Shown here: positions 30,606 to 39,991 of the stretch, in pieces
How positions within the stretch are numbered: position 1 is the first letter of the stretch
How the letters are laid out: each line of letters opens with the position of its first letter
Assembly (NCBI GenBank): GCA_036898135.1
Contig: CM072514.1
Coordinates: forward strand, 86,793,581-86,857,580
DNA from: Oncomelania hupensis
Lineage: Eukaryota > Mollusca > Gastropoda > Littorinimorpha > Pomatiopsidae
Length of the DNA stretch: 64,000 bases
Direction of reading: 5' to 3'
Notes under the pieces: generated by a model
The model's database searches: none
What the model was told of the DNA's origin: nothing
The model's input: the letters and a program-made list of their open reading frames with translations, nothing else
Made by a program: the position numbers and the translations under genes

Positions 30606-33600
30606 CAACATTACATTACATTACATTACATGATTATTGCTTTAGGTCCAGCGGACTCTTCCGAGCCAAATCAGGACCAGAGAGATGTTATCTTAAAATG
30701 TTATAAAATGATTCAAATTAAAAAAAAACAGGCCTGTTACTCCTAAATACTCAAACAAACTTTCACATGCAACCTCCTGAAAAATCTTATTTAAAACTGA
30801 TGTATTAAATATCCGTTCTCTTTCTGTAATCAAATCGCTAAATTCAGTCGTACCAATAAAATCTAACCAACACAAAACAAGACATAAAACAAACCAACAT
30901 CATGTAAAAATTGAAACAGGTGTTGATCGTTGCATACTTTAAAAATCTCTTTAAAGGGTATTGAACCAAAATATTTTTCTCTCTCCTCAAACAGATCAGC
31001 ACATTCAGACATGAAATGGAGAACGGAAAAGGATTTATCACATGCAAAGCACCATTGTGGTTCTTCTCCTTTTAAAAGGAAACTGTGGGTGACATAAGTA
31101 TGCCCAATATGAAGGCCAGACAAAACTGTTTCTTCTTTGCGAGTGGATGCAAAGTTAGGCAAAGAAGCTTGCAAATCGGGAAGAATTTGAAATAATTTAT
31201 TATTGGTATGGCAAGACCAGTCAGTCTGCCACAGCCGTTTACAATAAGATCCAGTCATACAACGCAGGTCAGAGTGAGGAACAAACTGGAAAATCTCTGA
31301 AGATAAAATCAAGATGCAGAGCTTCTTTAGCTGCTTTGTCCACTGCAATGTTGCCAAAGATGCCCATGTGACCAGGGACCCACATAAAAACTATCTTTTT
31401 ACCCTCAGAAACAGGTTGTATATGGAGGTCATGTAACTCTGCCAGAAAAGGGTGTAATATCTTTCTCATGGAAAGAGCCTGAAGTGCTGACAGTGAATCA
31501 GACATGATTAAAAACGAGGTTCTTTTGGACTGATAAATCTGTTTCAATGCATGCTAGATGAATTGCCTTGAGCTCAGCAGGAAAAAAAACACAAAAATCA
31601 GGTAGACGCTGTTGCAAAGGCTGGTCTAGGTGTCTCCCAGAGACTGACGCAGCAGCAATTGAGTCTCCTTTGATCCGTCTGTAAAAAGTTTTTCATATCC
31701 TGGGTATAAAGCACACTGTTCTAAATAAAGTTGGTTATAGACGGTTTCAGATGTGTTGTTTTTGAGGAAAGCGGACAATTGCCAATCAATGTTTGGGCTA
31801 TGTAATTTCCATGGAGGAGCTTCAGTTCGAAGCTCATCATCATTGATGGAAGCAACATCAATGCCTGCTTTTTCCAAATGAGCCTGAATTCTGATGCCAA
31901 ACGGAGGAATTGTGTTAGGTTTGGCTTCAAATTTCTGAACAAAATCTGGATTGAGAACACAGTCATAAGCAGGGTTCATGGGATCAGATTTTAATTTTAA
32001 ATAGTAATTCAATGACAATTTTGTACGTCTCAGCTCCAGCGGAGGTTCGTTAGCTTCCACGTAAAGGCTTTCACAAGGGGAGGCGCGAAAGGCACCCAAA
32101 GCAATGCGTAATGCCTGATGAGCAAAGATATCTAACATTTTATGATAAGACTTTCGAGCAGAATCATATACAATGCAACCATAGTCTAACTTGGATCTAA
32201 TTAAAGAACGGTATAACAGCAATAAAGTTTTCTTGTCAGCTCCCCAGTCTGTACCACTGATAACCTTGAGCAAATTGCAGGCGTGTTGGCATTTAGTTTT
32301 CAAATCTTTCAGATGAGGAAGGAAGGATAACTTTTGATAAAAATACACCCCAAATTTTGACTTGTTGGACCGTCTTTATTAAAGTTTTATTGAGGGTAAT
32401 ATTAGGATCTTGAATAATTCCCCGGTGCTTGGAAAAGTGAATACATTCAGTTTTTGCATCAGAAAATTTAAAACCATTTTGTAAAACCCAGTCTTCAACG
32501 GCATTGACACATATAACTGTAGCTGACGTTCTGCAGATGCCAAGGTTTTACCTTTGGCTACTAAGGCAAAATCATCAACAAACAAAGAATTGTCAATTCC
32601 CTGTTTAACGGAACGAACAATCTTATTTATTTTAATATTAAACAGCAAGAGAGACAAGATGCTGCCCTGAGGCACTCCCATCTCCTGTTCCCACGTATCT
32701 GATAAAGATCCCCCAACCTTAACCTGAAAAATTCTGTTCATTAGAAAATTGGATATAAACAGGGGTAAATGTCCATTCAAACCCATTTCTTGTAAATCTG
32801 AAAGAATGCCATATTTCCATGTGGTATCATAGGCTTTTTCCAAATCACAAATGATGGCTACAACATGTTCACCCTGGACGAACGCGTTACGGATAAAAGT
32901 TTCCAGTCGCACCAGGTAGTCAACAGTACTTCGACCACTTCGAAAGCCACACTGAGTGTTGGATAATATATTATTTGTTTCCAGATACCACAGTAAACTG
33001 GAATAAACCATTCTTTCCAGTGTCTTGCATAAGCAGGACGTTAAGGCTATTGGTCTGTAGTTTGTTGGATTAGTATGGTCTTTGCCAGATTTAGGAATGG
33101 ATACAATAATGGCCTTTCTCCAAGAAGGAGGAAAAGTGCCAGTGATACAAATCTGATTGAAGATGTCCAGCAGTTAAGACCATGAGTACCTTGTTAAATG
33201 TAGAAATTGATAATGCACATCATCCGGTCCAACTGCTGAATCTGCACTTTTGTTAATTGCATCGTCAAGCTCAACTAATGAGAACGAAATGTTGTAGTCT
33301 TCAGAATTATCAGAGGTAAAATTTAACCGTTGTTTTTTTAACGTGTTTTAATAGTTTGGAAAGAGACAGAATAATTTTCAGAGGATGAATTTGCAGCAAA
33401 AGAAGAGGCCAAAAGATCAGCTACTAGTTGTTTTTTTTTTTTTTATCTCCGATAATGTCTCCATGCACATAAAGGAACGGGCTGACCTGTGTGTTACTTT
33501 TATTTTTAAGTTTGTGGACCACTTCCCAAACCTTCGACAGTTTCGCTTTTGAATTTAACGTGGAGCAGAAACCTCTCCACGATTCTCTTCTCTTACGTTT

Positions 33601-33958
33601 GAAGAACTGTCGGCATTGCGCTCGCAAACGTTGGTGGTTCTGTTTATTTTCAGAGTTTGGGTGAAAATACATAGTTCTTAAAACTTTTTTACGGGCTTGC
33701 TGAAGTTTTCTACATTCATCATCAAACCAGGGTGTTTTAAGTGTATGAGGTTTTGAAGAAGTTTGCGGAATGGACACCTTGGCACTGTTTATAACTATGT
33801 CAGTGTAGAGCTGTATTGGGTCTATGACATGTGAAAATTCCTGTTTCCTAGCACGTAACTGAACGTGACAGATTGGAAAACATACTTGTTTCAGTTTCCA
33901 CCTGCCATGAGTTTGCTCAAGGTTGTCTGAATCATGTTTTAATAAAACTGAACAATGG
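30606..33958 (-). pseudogene. I/Nimb-like LINE: RT, RNase H and C-terminal zinc finger
   Basis: Minus-strand frames run in order 33424-33999 (linker), 32379-33011 (RT), 31626-32348 (thumb), 31269-31547 (RNase H) and 30863-31357 (C-terminus). RT shows Q-C-G-F-R-S-G-R-S-T, D-L-E-K-A-Y-D-T-T-W (A), G-V-P-Q-G-S-I-L-S (B) and F-V-D-D-F (C). RNase H shows I-M-S-D-S-L-S-A-L and V-P-G-H-M-G-I-F-G-N, with the D and H-x-N catalytic positions. The C-terminus has C-F-A-C-D-K...H-F-M-S-E-C. RT plus RNase H is the hallmark of the I group. Several frameshifts kill it and the endonuclease is absent. The 3' end (30611-30679) is the tail shared with block X and several minimal insertions, so this lineage is the likely source of that tail. 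Confidence 0.75.
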
Positions 33959-34157
33959 TCAAGGCACAGTGCAAGGAGGTAGAAGAAGAGGGAGACCAAA
34001 AAAGAGGTGGGAGGACAACATTCGAGAATGGACTAGTTTGACACTGAGCGAAGCCATCAGGGCTGCTGAGGACAGAGAAAGATGGAGTATGCTGGTTAAA
34101 CGATCATCTGTGGTGCCCCTACGACCTCCGGGTTACGGGACAGGATAGGATAGGATA
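33959..34157 (+). mobile_element. RTE-like LINE 3' end fragment (about 199 bp)
   Basis: Matches 8153-8351 of the main RTE copy, from AAGGCACAGTGCAAGGAGG to the GGATA tail; the last 63 codons of ORF2 remain open. It lies exactly between the minus-strand I-like LINE and the plus-strand CR1-like LINE. Confidence 0.9.
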
Positions 34158-35412
34158 AAACAGCATACTGTCAACCACCAATTATTTGCAGATGACACCC
34201 AACTACAGCAATCATGCAAGCCTGCAGACATTCACTCTATTATACAAACACTTCAGAATTGCACCACTGACATAAAAGCCTGGATGAATGCAAACATGCT
34301 TAAATTAAATGATGACAAGATGATGATGATGTCCACTTGTATGGCGCACATATCCATGCTGGCAGCATGCTCAGGGCGCAGGGGGTTGGGGAAAAAGGGT
34401 GAAAAAAAAACTTCTCTATGTATACACTCAAAAATAGTCAGAAAAGATACGTCTTCAGACGCCTCTTGAAAGAATCCAGTGTCTCTACGACTCTCAAGTC
34501 CTGGGGGAGAGTGTTCCACAATGCTGGGCCACAGTAGGAGAAGGAGCGGTGACCGAAGTGCCTCTTCCTGTGACCATCCACACTTGGAACGGACAACATA
34601 AACTGGGAAGAGGAGCGAAGGCGCCTTGAGGGTTTGTGGGTAGGGACAATGTCTTTCAAGTACCGGGGAGAGGTGGGGTCATGGACACACTTGTAGCACA
34701 AGGAGAGGACTTTGTGGTCAATTCTCTTCTTGACTGGAAGCCAATGAAGTTGTCGGAGAACCGGAGTGATATGGCCCTTCTCTTCACTTGCTCTTCCGTC
34801 ACTGATCTTTCTCTGCCTACCTCTATCACTGTTGGTTCTTGTGAAGTTTCTTTTTCTGACTCTGCTAGAAACCTGGGGTTCATCATGGATTCTATTCTCT
34901 CTATGAAACAGCATATCACTAGAGTCTGTCGGGTTTGCTACTTTGAGTTGAAGAGAATTAGATCAATTAGGAATTTTCTATCAGTAGACGCCACAATGAT
35001 CTTGGTTATTTCCTGTATTCTATCGAGATTAGATTATTGCAATTCCCTTCTCATTGGCTGTCCAGATTCTATCCTCTCTCTGCTTCAAAAAGTTCAGAAC
35101 TCAGCTGCCCGTCTTATCCTTAAAGTAAATCATTGCCAACCCTCCACACCTCTCCTTGTTAAGCCACACTGGCTTCCTGTCGCAGAACGTGTTAAGTATA
35201 AAACTGCCTGTATCTGCCACAATATTGTCATCGGTTCTGCTCCTTCTTATCTATCTGACCTTGTCTCCCTTTACACTCCATCTCGTTCCCTTCGGTAATC
35301 CACTGACTGTCGTCTTCTCCGTCAGGTCCGTTACAAAAGAAAATCTCATGGTTTCCCGCTCTTTTGCTGTCCACGGCCCTCACCTATGGAATTCTCTCCC
35401 CTTTCACCTCAT
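34158..35412 (+). pseudogene. CR1-like LINE, RT thumb to C-terminus, split by another LINE end
   Basis: The plus strand encodes F-A-D-D-T-Q-L at about 34182 (motif C), I-K-A-W-M-N-A-N-M-L-K-L-N-D-D-K up to 34325, and then, after a 445-base interruption, S-D-S-A-R-N-L-G-F-I-M-D (motif E), S-R-L-D-Y-C-N-S-L-L, K-V-Q-N-S-A-A-R-L-I and H-W-L-P-V, to about 35412 with frameshifts. The intact F-A-D-D shows where the catalytic centre was. Truncated at the 5' side. Confidence 0.7.
34330..34775 (-). mobile_element. CR1/L2-type LINE 3' end inserted in opposite orientation
   Basis: The minus-strand frame 34914-34438 contains L-H-W-L-P-V-K-K-R-I, then F-G-H-R-S-F-S-Y-C-G-P-A-L-W-N-T-L-P and F-K-R-R-L-K-T-Y-L-F to a stop. 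A 3' end follows with GTGCGCCATACAAGTGGACA and ATC repeats at 34322-34340, the standard end of this LINE type. It splits the plus-strand CR1-like copy. Confidence 0.7.
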
Positions 35413-36015
35413 TAATAATTTAATTATAAATGGTACAAATGTAAACTTTTGTTGGATTCCCTCTCATTGTGGTTTTCGATATAATGATTGGGCAGATCGA
35501 GCTGCGAGAAACGGTGCTTTACGTATAAACGCGGTCTCTTTGTCAATACCATTGACTGTCAAAGAAGTTTCTAATTTGATAGTTCAAGAGGTCAAAAAAG
35601 GTTGTCATTTTAAACAACAGTATGATAAACATTGCGGAATTCCCAGATCTGTTACTTCCATGGCCTACCAAATTTATATGAATTATGTGAGAACCAAGTA
35701 TTGCAAAAATGTTGTGTGTGTGTGTGTAAAGAAAATTTTTCTTTGAAACATGCATTATATCAGTGTGACACTGTGAACGATACATTGCCTAGAAATTTAG
35801 CAAAAATAGGAGAAATTAACTTTGAAATTTGTATTCAATTGGCAAAAGCGTTTATATCCTCTTCAATTGGCCAGTTCATATGATACATAAGTATTAACTC
35901 TGAACGCCCCAATGTATTTCTTTATTCATGTACTGCAGTTTGTGACTATGTAAGACATTTTTTTTGTCTTATCATTTCTATGAAGAAGACAATAAAACAA
36001 ACAAACAAACAAACA
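35413..36015 (+). mobile_element. I-like LINE 3' end with RNase H remnant
   Basis: Plus-strand frame 35156-35746 (from about 35413) encodes V-N-F-C-W-I-P-S-H-C-G-F-R-Y-N-D-W-A-D-R-A-A, the C-terminal RNase H motif of I-group LINEs. Then come a cysteine-poor end and a 3' UTR ending in ATAAAACAAACAAACAAAC at about 36015. It is a different family from the one at 30.6-34.0 kb (different tail, different motif context); a related copy is at 56.0-56.6 kb. Confidence 0.65.
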
Positions 36016-36516
36016 AGATTTTAGAAGGCGGCCCCCGATGCCATCTTGACCCGCGGCTTTCCTGATGTTCAACCGGCGGAAAATGGTCTCGACGAGAGCG
36101 CTTTCAATTTCGTACTGCTCAGTGTCGCCGGCCTCAGCAGCTTGCTCTATAAGGCGCGACATAACGTCATCGATTTCAGAATGCATGTCATCCCTCTCGA
36201 ACCGGCAGTAAAACGTATTAACTCCTCGGAGAAGCACGCTTGCTCATCGAGAAGGAGACCATCAGAGGGCGGTTTTGCATTGGCCTGTCTGGTCAGAGTT
36301 TTTGCCCCTCGCCAAGCATCAGCGAGGCTACCGTTGTGAAACTGCGCTTCGACCTTTTCTTTATACAGGCGTTTCGCTTCTTTGATCTCTCTGCGCAGTT
36401 TGCTTAGCACTTGCACTCGCTGACGCAGGGTTCGATCTCCGGTCTGAAACGCGACCTTCTTTTCACTGAGCGTTGCCTTCAAAGACTTGGAAATCCAGGG
36501 TTTATTTTTAGAAAAC
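36016..36516 (-). pseudogene. L2-like LINE, linker between endonuclease and RT (downstream half of a split copy)
   Basis: Minus-strand frames 36518-36147 and 36237-35926 read K-N-K-P-W-I-S-K-S-L-K, a basic coiled linker, then N-I-R-K-A-A-G-Q-D-G-I (RT entry). The upstream endonuclease half of the same element is at 44800-45371. The halves are separated by a 9-bp duplicated target (36517-36525 and 44791-44799), an RTE 3' end and the complete LTR retrotransposon. The RT itself is cut off at the junction with the I-like LINE at 36015. Confidence 0.7.
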
Positions 36517-36525
36517 ACTTTGACA

Positions 36526-36661
36526 GAAGAAGAGGGAGACCGAAAAAGAGGTGGGATGACAACATTCGAGAATGGACTGGTTTGACACTGAGCGAAGCCA
36601 TCAGGATTGCTGAGGACAGAGAAAGATGGAGTATGCTGGTTAAACGATCACCTGTGGTGCC
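36526..36661 (+). mobile_element. RTE-like LINE 3' end, left part (split by the LTR element)
   Basis: Matches 8174 onward of the main RTE copy and stops at GTGGTGCC, where the LTR element inserted. The remainder (CCTACGACCTCCGGGTTACG and the GGATA tail) is at 44749-44790. The target duplication ACTTTGACA flanks the reunited fragment (36517-36525 and 44791-44799). Confidence 0.9.
36657..36661. repeat. 5-bp target duplication GTGCC, left
   Basis: GTGCC precedes the left LTR and is repeated at 44744-44748 after the right LTR. Uninterrupted RTE copies read GTGGTGCCCCTACGACC here, which confirms the duplication. Confidence 0.9.
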
Positions 36662-38174
36662 TGTCACGTGGGGTTTATGGGCTCTGCACAATGGAATTAT
36701 GGACCCTCACGTTTATTCGGTGGGAACTGCTAGTAAGTCACCCTATGAATTACTTTAATAAATTTATTTGTTTAGCTCGTTCTGTGTTAAGGTTGGGGTA
36801 CAGAAATAGATAGAAAAATGGTAAAAGATTACTGTCACACTAGCTTTCACACGGCTATGAATCATATGTAGTCCAGCCACTTGATAACAGTTAAAATCAC
36901 ACATTTATTTCTTCTACTCTATACAAGATTCTCTAAGTACTAATCTAACTTAAAAAGTCTCAGTCACTGCTAATAGTTCGATCGCTGATAGTCTAGGCAG
37001 CTGTTATATCTTCCTCGGGCACTTGCTATAATATTTCATGTATATTTGGACTACTGTGGTCCGTTTTACAGTTTCTGAAGAGTTGGACTACTGTGGTCCT
37101 GTTTGGATCAGTTTAAGTGCACCTTCGTTTTGCACTTAACTGCTAGATGGTGCGTGCGAAGTCCTTCTGTGAGGTAGCTTCTGGTACACCTTTTTCGTTG
37201 TGTAGTTGGGTTCCCTTGCCACGCTGTGGGGTCTGACAGGGTGTTTTTCAAGGTAGCTCTTTCCGACTTGTGCGGTAGAGTCTCCTCAACCAACTTGTCG
37301 TTTCTGTGGAGTGGGGCACACAGGATAGCTCGCCTGCTCGTCTGTAATATAAGAGACGAAATTCTGCACAACCCTGAATAATCGGTTTGTGCAGAGCGTC
37401 TCACTGAAAGCCAAAGTAGCCCTCAGTGATAGCTCCACATCTCTATACATAAGCGACGAACATTCTGCTACTTCCGGGGTCCACTGGAATCTCACTCTAA
37501 ATTCCTATACATACATAAATATCAATCGTGGCTAACTATACACATACAGAATTAATAATAATATAAACATTCAGTGGTACAGCCACTGGTCTGCACACAT
37601 ACATATAAGTTAAACAACAGTGGTTCCGTACGGGATACAACATGGCGGCGCAACCGGTCGTGTTTCGCCTCGTGGTAGGCTCTTCCACGTGGTCACGCAA
37701 ATTCGGATTAACAATTCACATTTATGCATAGCAAATTCTTCAAACATAATTTCAACAATAATATAAACATATCACGATGAAACAGAAGGGTGTTCATTTA
37801 CCTGTTTGACAAGTTCAGGCCCGTGATGACTTGATAGATTTCTAAGATCCTAAAGTCCTGCTTCCTGGTCTATGAGTGAAGAGATTCTCTGCTAGCTAAG
37901 TAGTAGATGTTACTTCTTCCTCGTCTCACACACGACTGACCAAAACTGTGTGTAGGTTCTGACCCATCAGAACTGCTCTACCCGCTTACCTGAGCTCTCA
38001 TTGGTTAAAACGGTCCGATTCAAAACTCAAGTGCTGACTCACTACGCAGCGTGGGTCGGGCTCGCGGTGTGTACTTTTATTGCTGCTGTGTAATCTACTG
38101 ACTCTCTACTGTTACAAAGACTACACAAGGCTAAATAGTCAACAAGCAGAGTTAAAACTAGCCAGTTCATGACA
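36662..38174 (-). repeat. Long terminal repeat, left (3' LTR)
   Basis: 1513 bp, begins TGTCACGTGG and ends TTCATGACA. By eye it differs from the right LTR only around 36709 (C/T), 37042 (T/G), 37478 (G/A) and 37729 (G/A). It contains an internal direct repeat TTGGACTACTGTGGTCC about 35 bases apart. Confidence 0.92.
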
Positions 38175-38190
38175 GGCTCCCTCAACTGAA
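38175..38190 (-). promoter_or_regulatory. Weak polypurine tract candidate
   Basis: On the minus strand TTGAGGGAGCC immediately precedes the 3' LTR, the position of the plus-strand primer in LTR retrotransposons. It is short and interrupted, so the call rests mainly on position. Confidence 0.4.
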
Positions 38191-38341
38191 AAAAGGCGAT
38201 GACTACTGGATTCGACCTTTTTCTACTACAGAGCCTAGTTTAACACTGCACTATCCTAGGGTCCTATTTACAAACTAAGTAAGTTGCTCTACCTGAGCTG
38301 CAATGCTGTGCCAGGTAGCTATGGACACTAGTGACAGGGTA

Positions 38342-39991
38342 TTACTGGGCGGGAACGAATTCTGGTGCTGTGGCCCTTAGTTGTGTTGGGTGGGCGACAA
38401 CTGCTGTGTCCTCCACGAGATGGCGACTGAGGTAGTCGGCTCCGTGGTTCTCTTTGCCGGGGATGTACTCGATCTGGAATGAGTATGCCTGAAGGGTGAG
38501 TGCCCATCGCATCAGGCGAGAGTTCAAAGACTTGGAGGCTGCCAGGAACGATAGGGGTTGGTGGTCCACCTGAACTGTGAAGTGGGTCCCATACAGGTAG
38601 AGTTGAAACTTCTGTATGGCCCAGACTAGTCCAAGACATTCTTTCTCCGACGTGGCGTAGTGGGTCTCGGCGGGTCTCAATTTTCTGCTGGCGTAGGCGA
38701 CAGGGAATAGCGTCTCTGCATTCTTGGGGTCGCGCTGTAGCAGTACTGCTCCGAGGCCTAAGTCGCTTGCGTCGGTGCGAAGAACGAATGGCTGAGTCAA
38801 ATCGGGTAGGTGGAGTACTGGCGCCGATGTCATTCTGTCCTTGAGTGTTTGGAATGCCGTCTCACATTCCGCTGTCCATACGACTTTGTCCGGGGCGATT
38901 TTCCGGGTTCCATTTGTCAGTGGCACGGCGATGCTGTTGTAGTTGGGGATGAACTTCTGGTAGAAGCCGCAGAGTCCTAGAAACGACTGTACTTCCTTTT
39001 TGGTCTTGGGCCTAGGAGCGTCGAGTAGGCGTTTCACTGTCTTCTCTACCGGTCGCAGGCTTCCTTGACTGATGGTGTGTCCCAGAAATTCTAGCTCGGT
39101 GAATCCAATCTGACATTTGGTGGGTCTTGCCGTCAATCCCGTGTCTCTGAGCCGGGCGAGTAGTTGTTGTAGGAGCGTGACATGTTCCTCCCACGTAGGT
39201 GTAGCGATGAGGATGTCGTCCATAAACGAATGTAGGTGCTCGCTGCTCAGGGGTGCCAGGAGTTTTCGCATCATGGCGCTGAAGATGCTGGGTGCGTTGT
39301 GGAGTCCGAATGGAAGCACGTTGAATTCGAAGTGTCCTTCCATAGTGCTGAAAGCTAGGTACTTTCGGACTTTTGGATGTACTGGTATCTGATAGTATCC
39401 TTTGCTGAGGTCGATGCGTGAGAAGTACTTTGCTCGCTGTAGCTTGGCAAATAGGTCTGTCTGGTCCGGGAGTGGCTCTGGCTGGAACTGCGTTACCGCA
39501 TTCAGGAGTCTGAAGTCGATGCACAGTCGATGCTCTCCGTTGGGTTTTCGCAACAATACCGTGCCTGCGCTGTAGGGTGAAGTAGACTCTGAGATGATTC
39601 CGGCTGCCAGTAAAGTGTCTATCTCTTCCTTGATGGCTCGCTGCTGTGACAGTGGCATCGGGTAGAGCTTCTGGCGGACGGGTGTTGGGTCGGTCACCGT
39701 TAAGGTTACTTCGACGAGGTCTGTCCTCCCTGGTCGGTCTGTTAGCACAGTCTGATGTTGTCGAATGACCTGTAGTACTTGCTGTTGCTGTTTAGCGGCT
39801 AGGTCTCCGTTGAGTATCACGTCTTTGTATGTTTCTTTGGAGTGCAGGGGATACTCTACTGCATTGGTCTCCATGCTTTCTCCTTCTTCCGCGATGGCGA
39901 TGGCTAACAAGTTGTGAGTGCTGGGGGTCGCTGGTCGGTCCGTGTACTTCTTGAGGAGATTGATGTGGTGGTATCGGGCTCTCCCGTTCAC
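38342..39991 (-). CDS. Reverse transcriptase-RNase H of the Gmr1-like element
   Basis: This open frame of 549 codons follows integrase on the minus strand. RT: L-C-I-D-F-R-L-L-N-A-V, F-S-R-I-D-L-S-K-G-Y-Y-Q-I (motif A), F-G-L-H-N-A-P-S-I-F (B), F-M-D-D-I-L-I-A-T (C, about residue 256) and L-E-F-L-G-H (E). RNase H follows with R-T-D-A-S-D-L-G-L-G-A-V (about 402), S-E-K-E-C-L-G-L-V-W and H-Q-P-L-S-F, ending Y-I-P-G-K-E-N-H-G-A-D-Y-L-S-R. All catalytic residues that I can check are present. The frame is +1 relative to the gag-integrase frame; the first homologous residues (V-E-V-N-G-R-A-R) come from about 40000. The listed start is a GTG and not a true initiator: the protein must come from frameshifting, or the element has a single-base lesion. 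Confidence 0.88.
   Translation of the reverse strand: MNGRARYHHINLLKKYTDRPATPSTHNLLAIAIAEEGESMETNAVEYPLHSKETYKDVILNGDLAAKQQQQVLQVIRQHQTVLTDRPGRTDLVEVTLTVTDPTPVRQKLYPMPLSQQRAIKEEIDTLLAAGIISESTSPYSAGTVLLRKPNGEHRLCIDFRLLNAVTQFQPEPLPDQTDLFAKLQRAKYFSRIDLSKGYYQIPVHPKVRKYLAFSTMEGHFEFNVLPFGLHNAPSIFSAMMRKLLAPLSSEHLHSFMDDILIATPTWEEHVTLLQQLLARLRDTGLTARPTKCQIGFTELEFLGHTISQGSLRPVEKTVKRLLDAPRPKTKKEVQSFLGLCGFYQKFIPNYNSIAVPLTNGTRKIAPDKVVWTAECETAFQTLKDRMTSAPVLHLPDLTQPFVLRTDASDLGLGAVLLQRDPKNAETLFPVAYASRKLRPAETHYATSEKECLGLVWAIQKFQLYLYGTHFTVQVDHQPLSFLAASKSLNSRLMRWALTLQAYSFQIEYIPGKENHGADYLSRHLVEDTAVVAHPTQLRATAPEFVPAQ

Noticed and set aside
37108..37495. Minus-strand ORFs inside both LTRs (98 and 69 codons; also 43677-44064)
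   Set aside because: Kept only because the LTRs are recent duplicates; the older LTR at 16042-17022 does not preserve them and no domain is visible.
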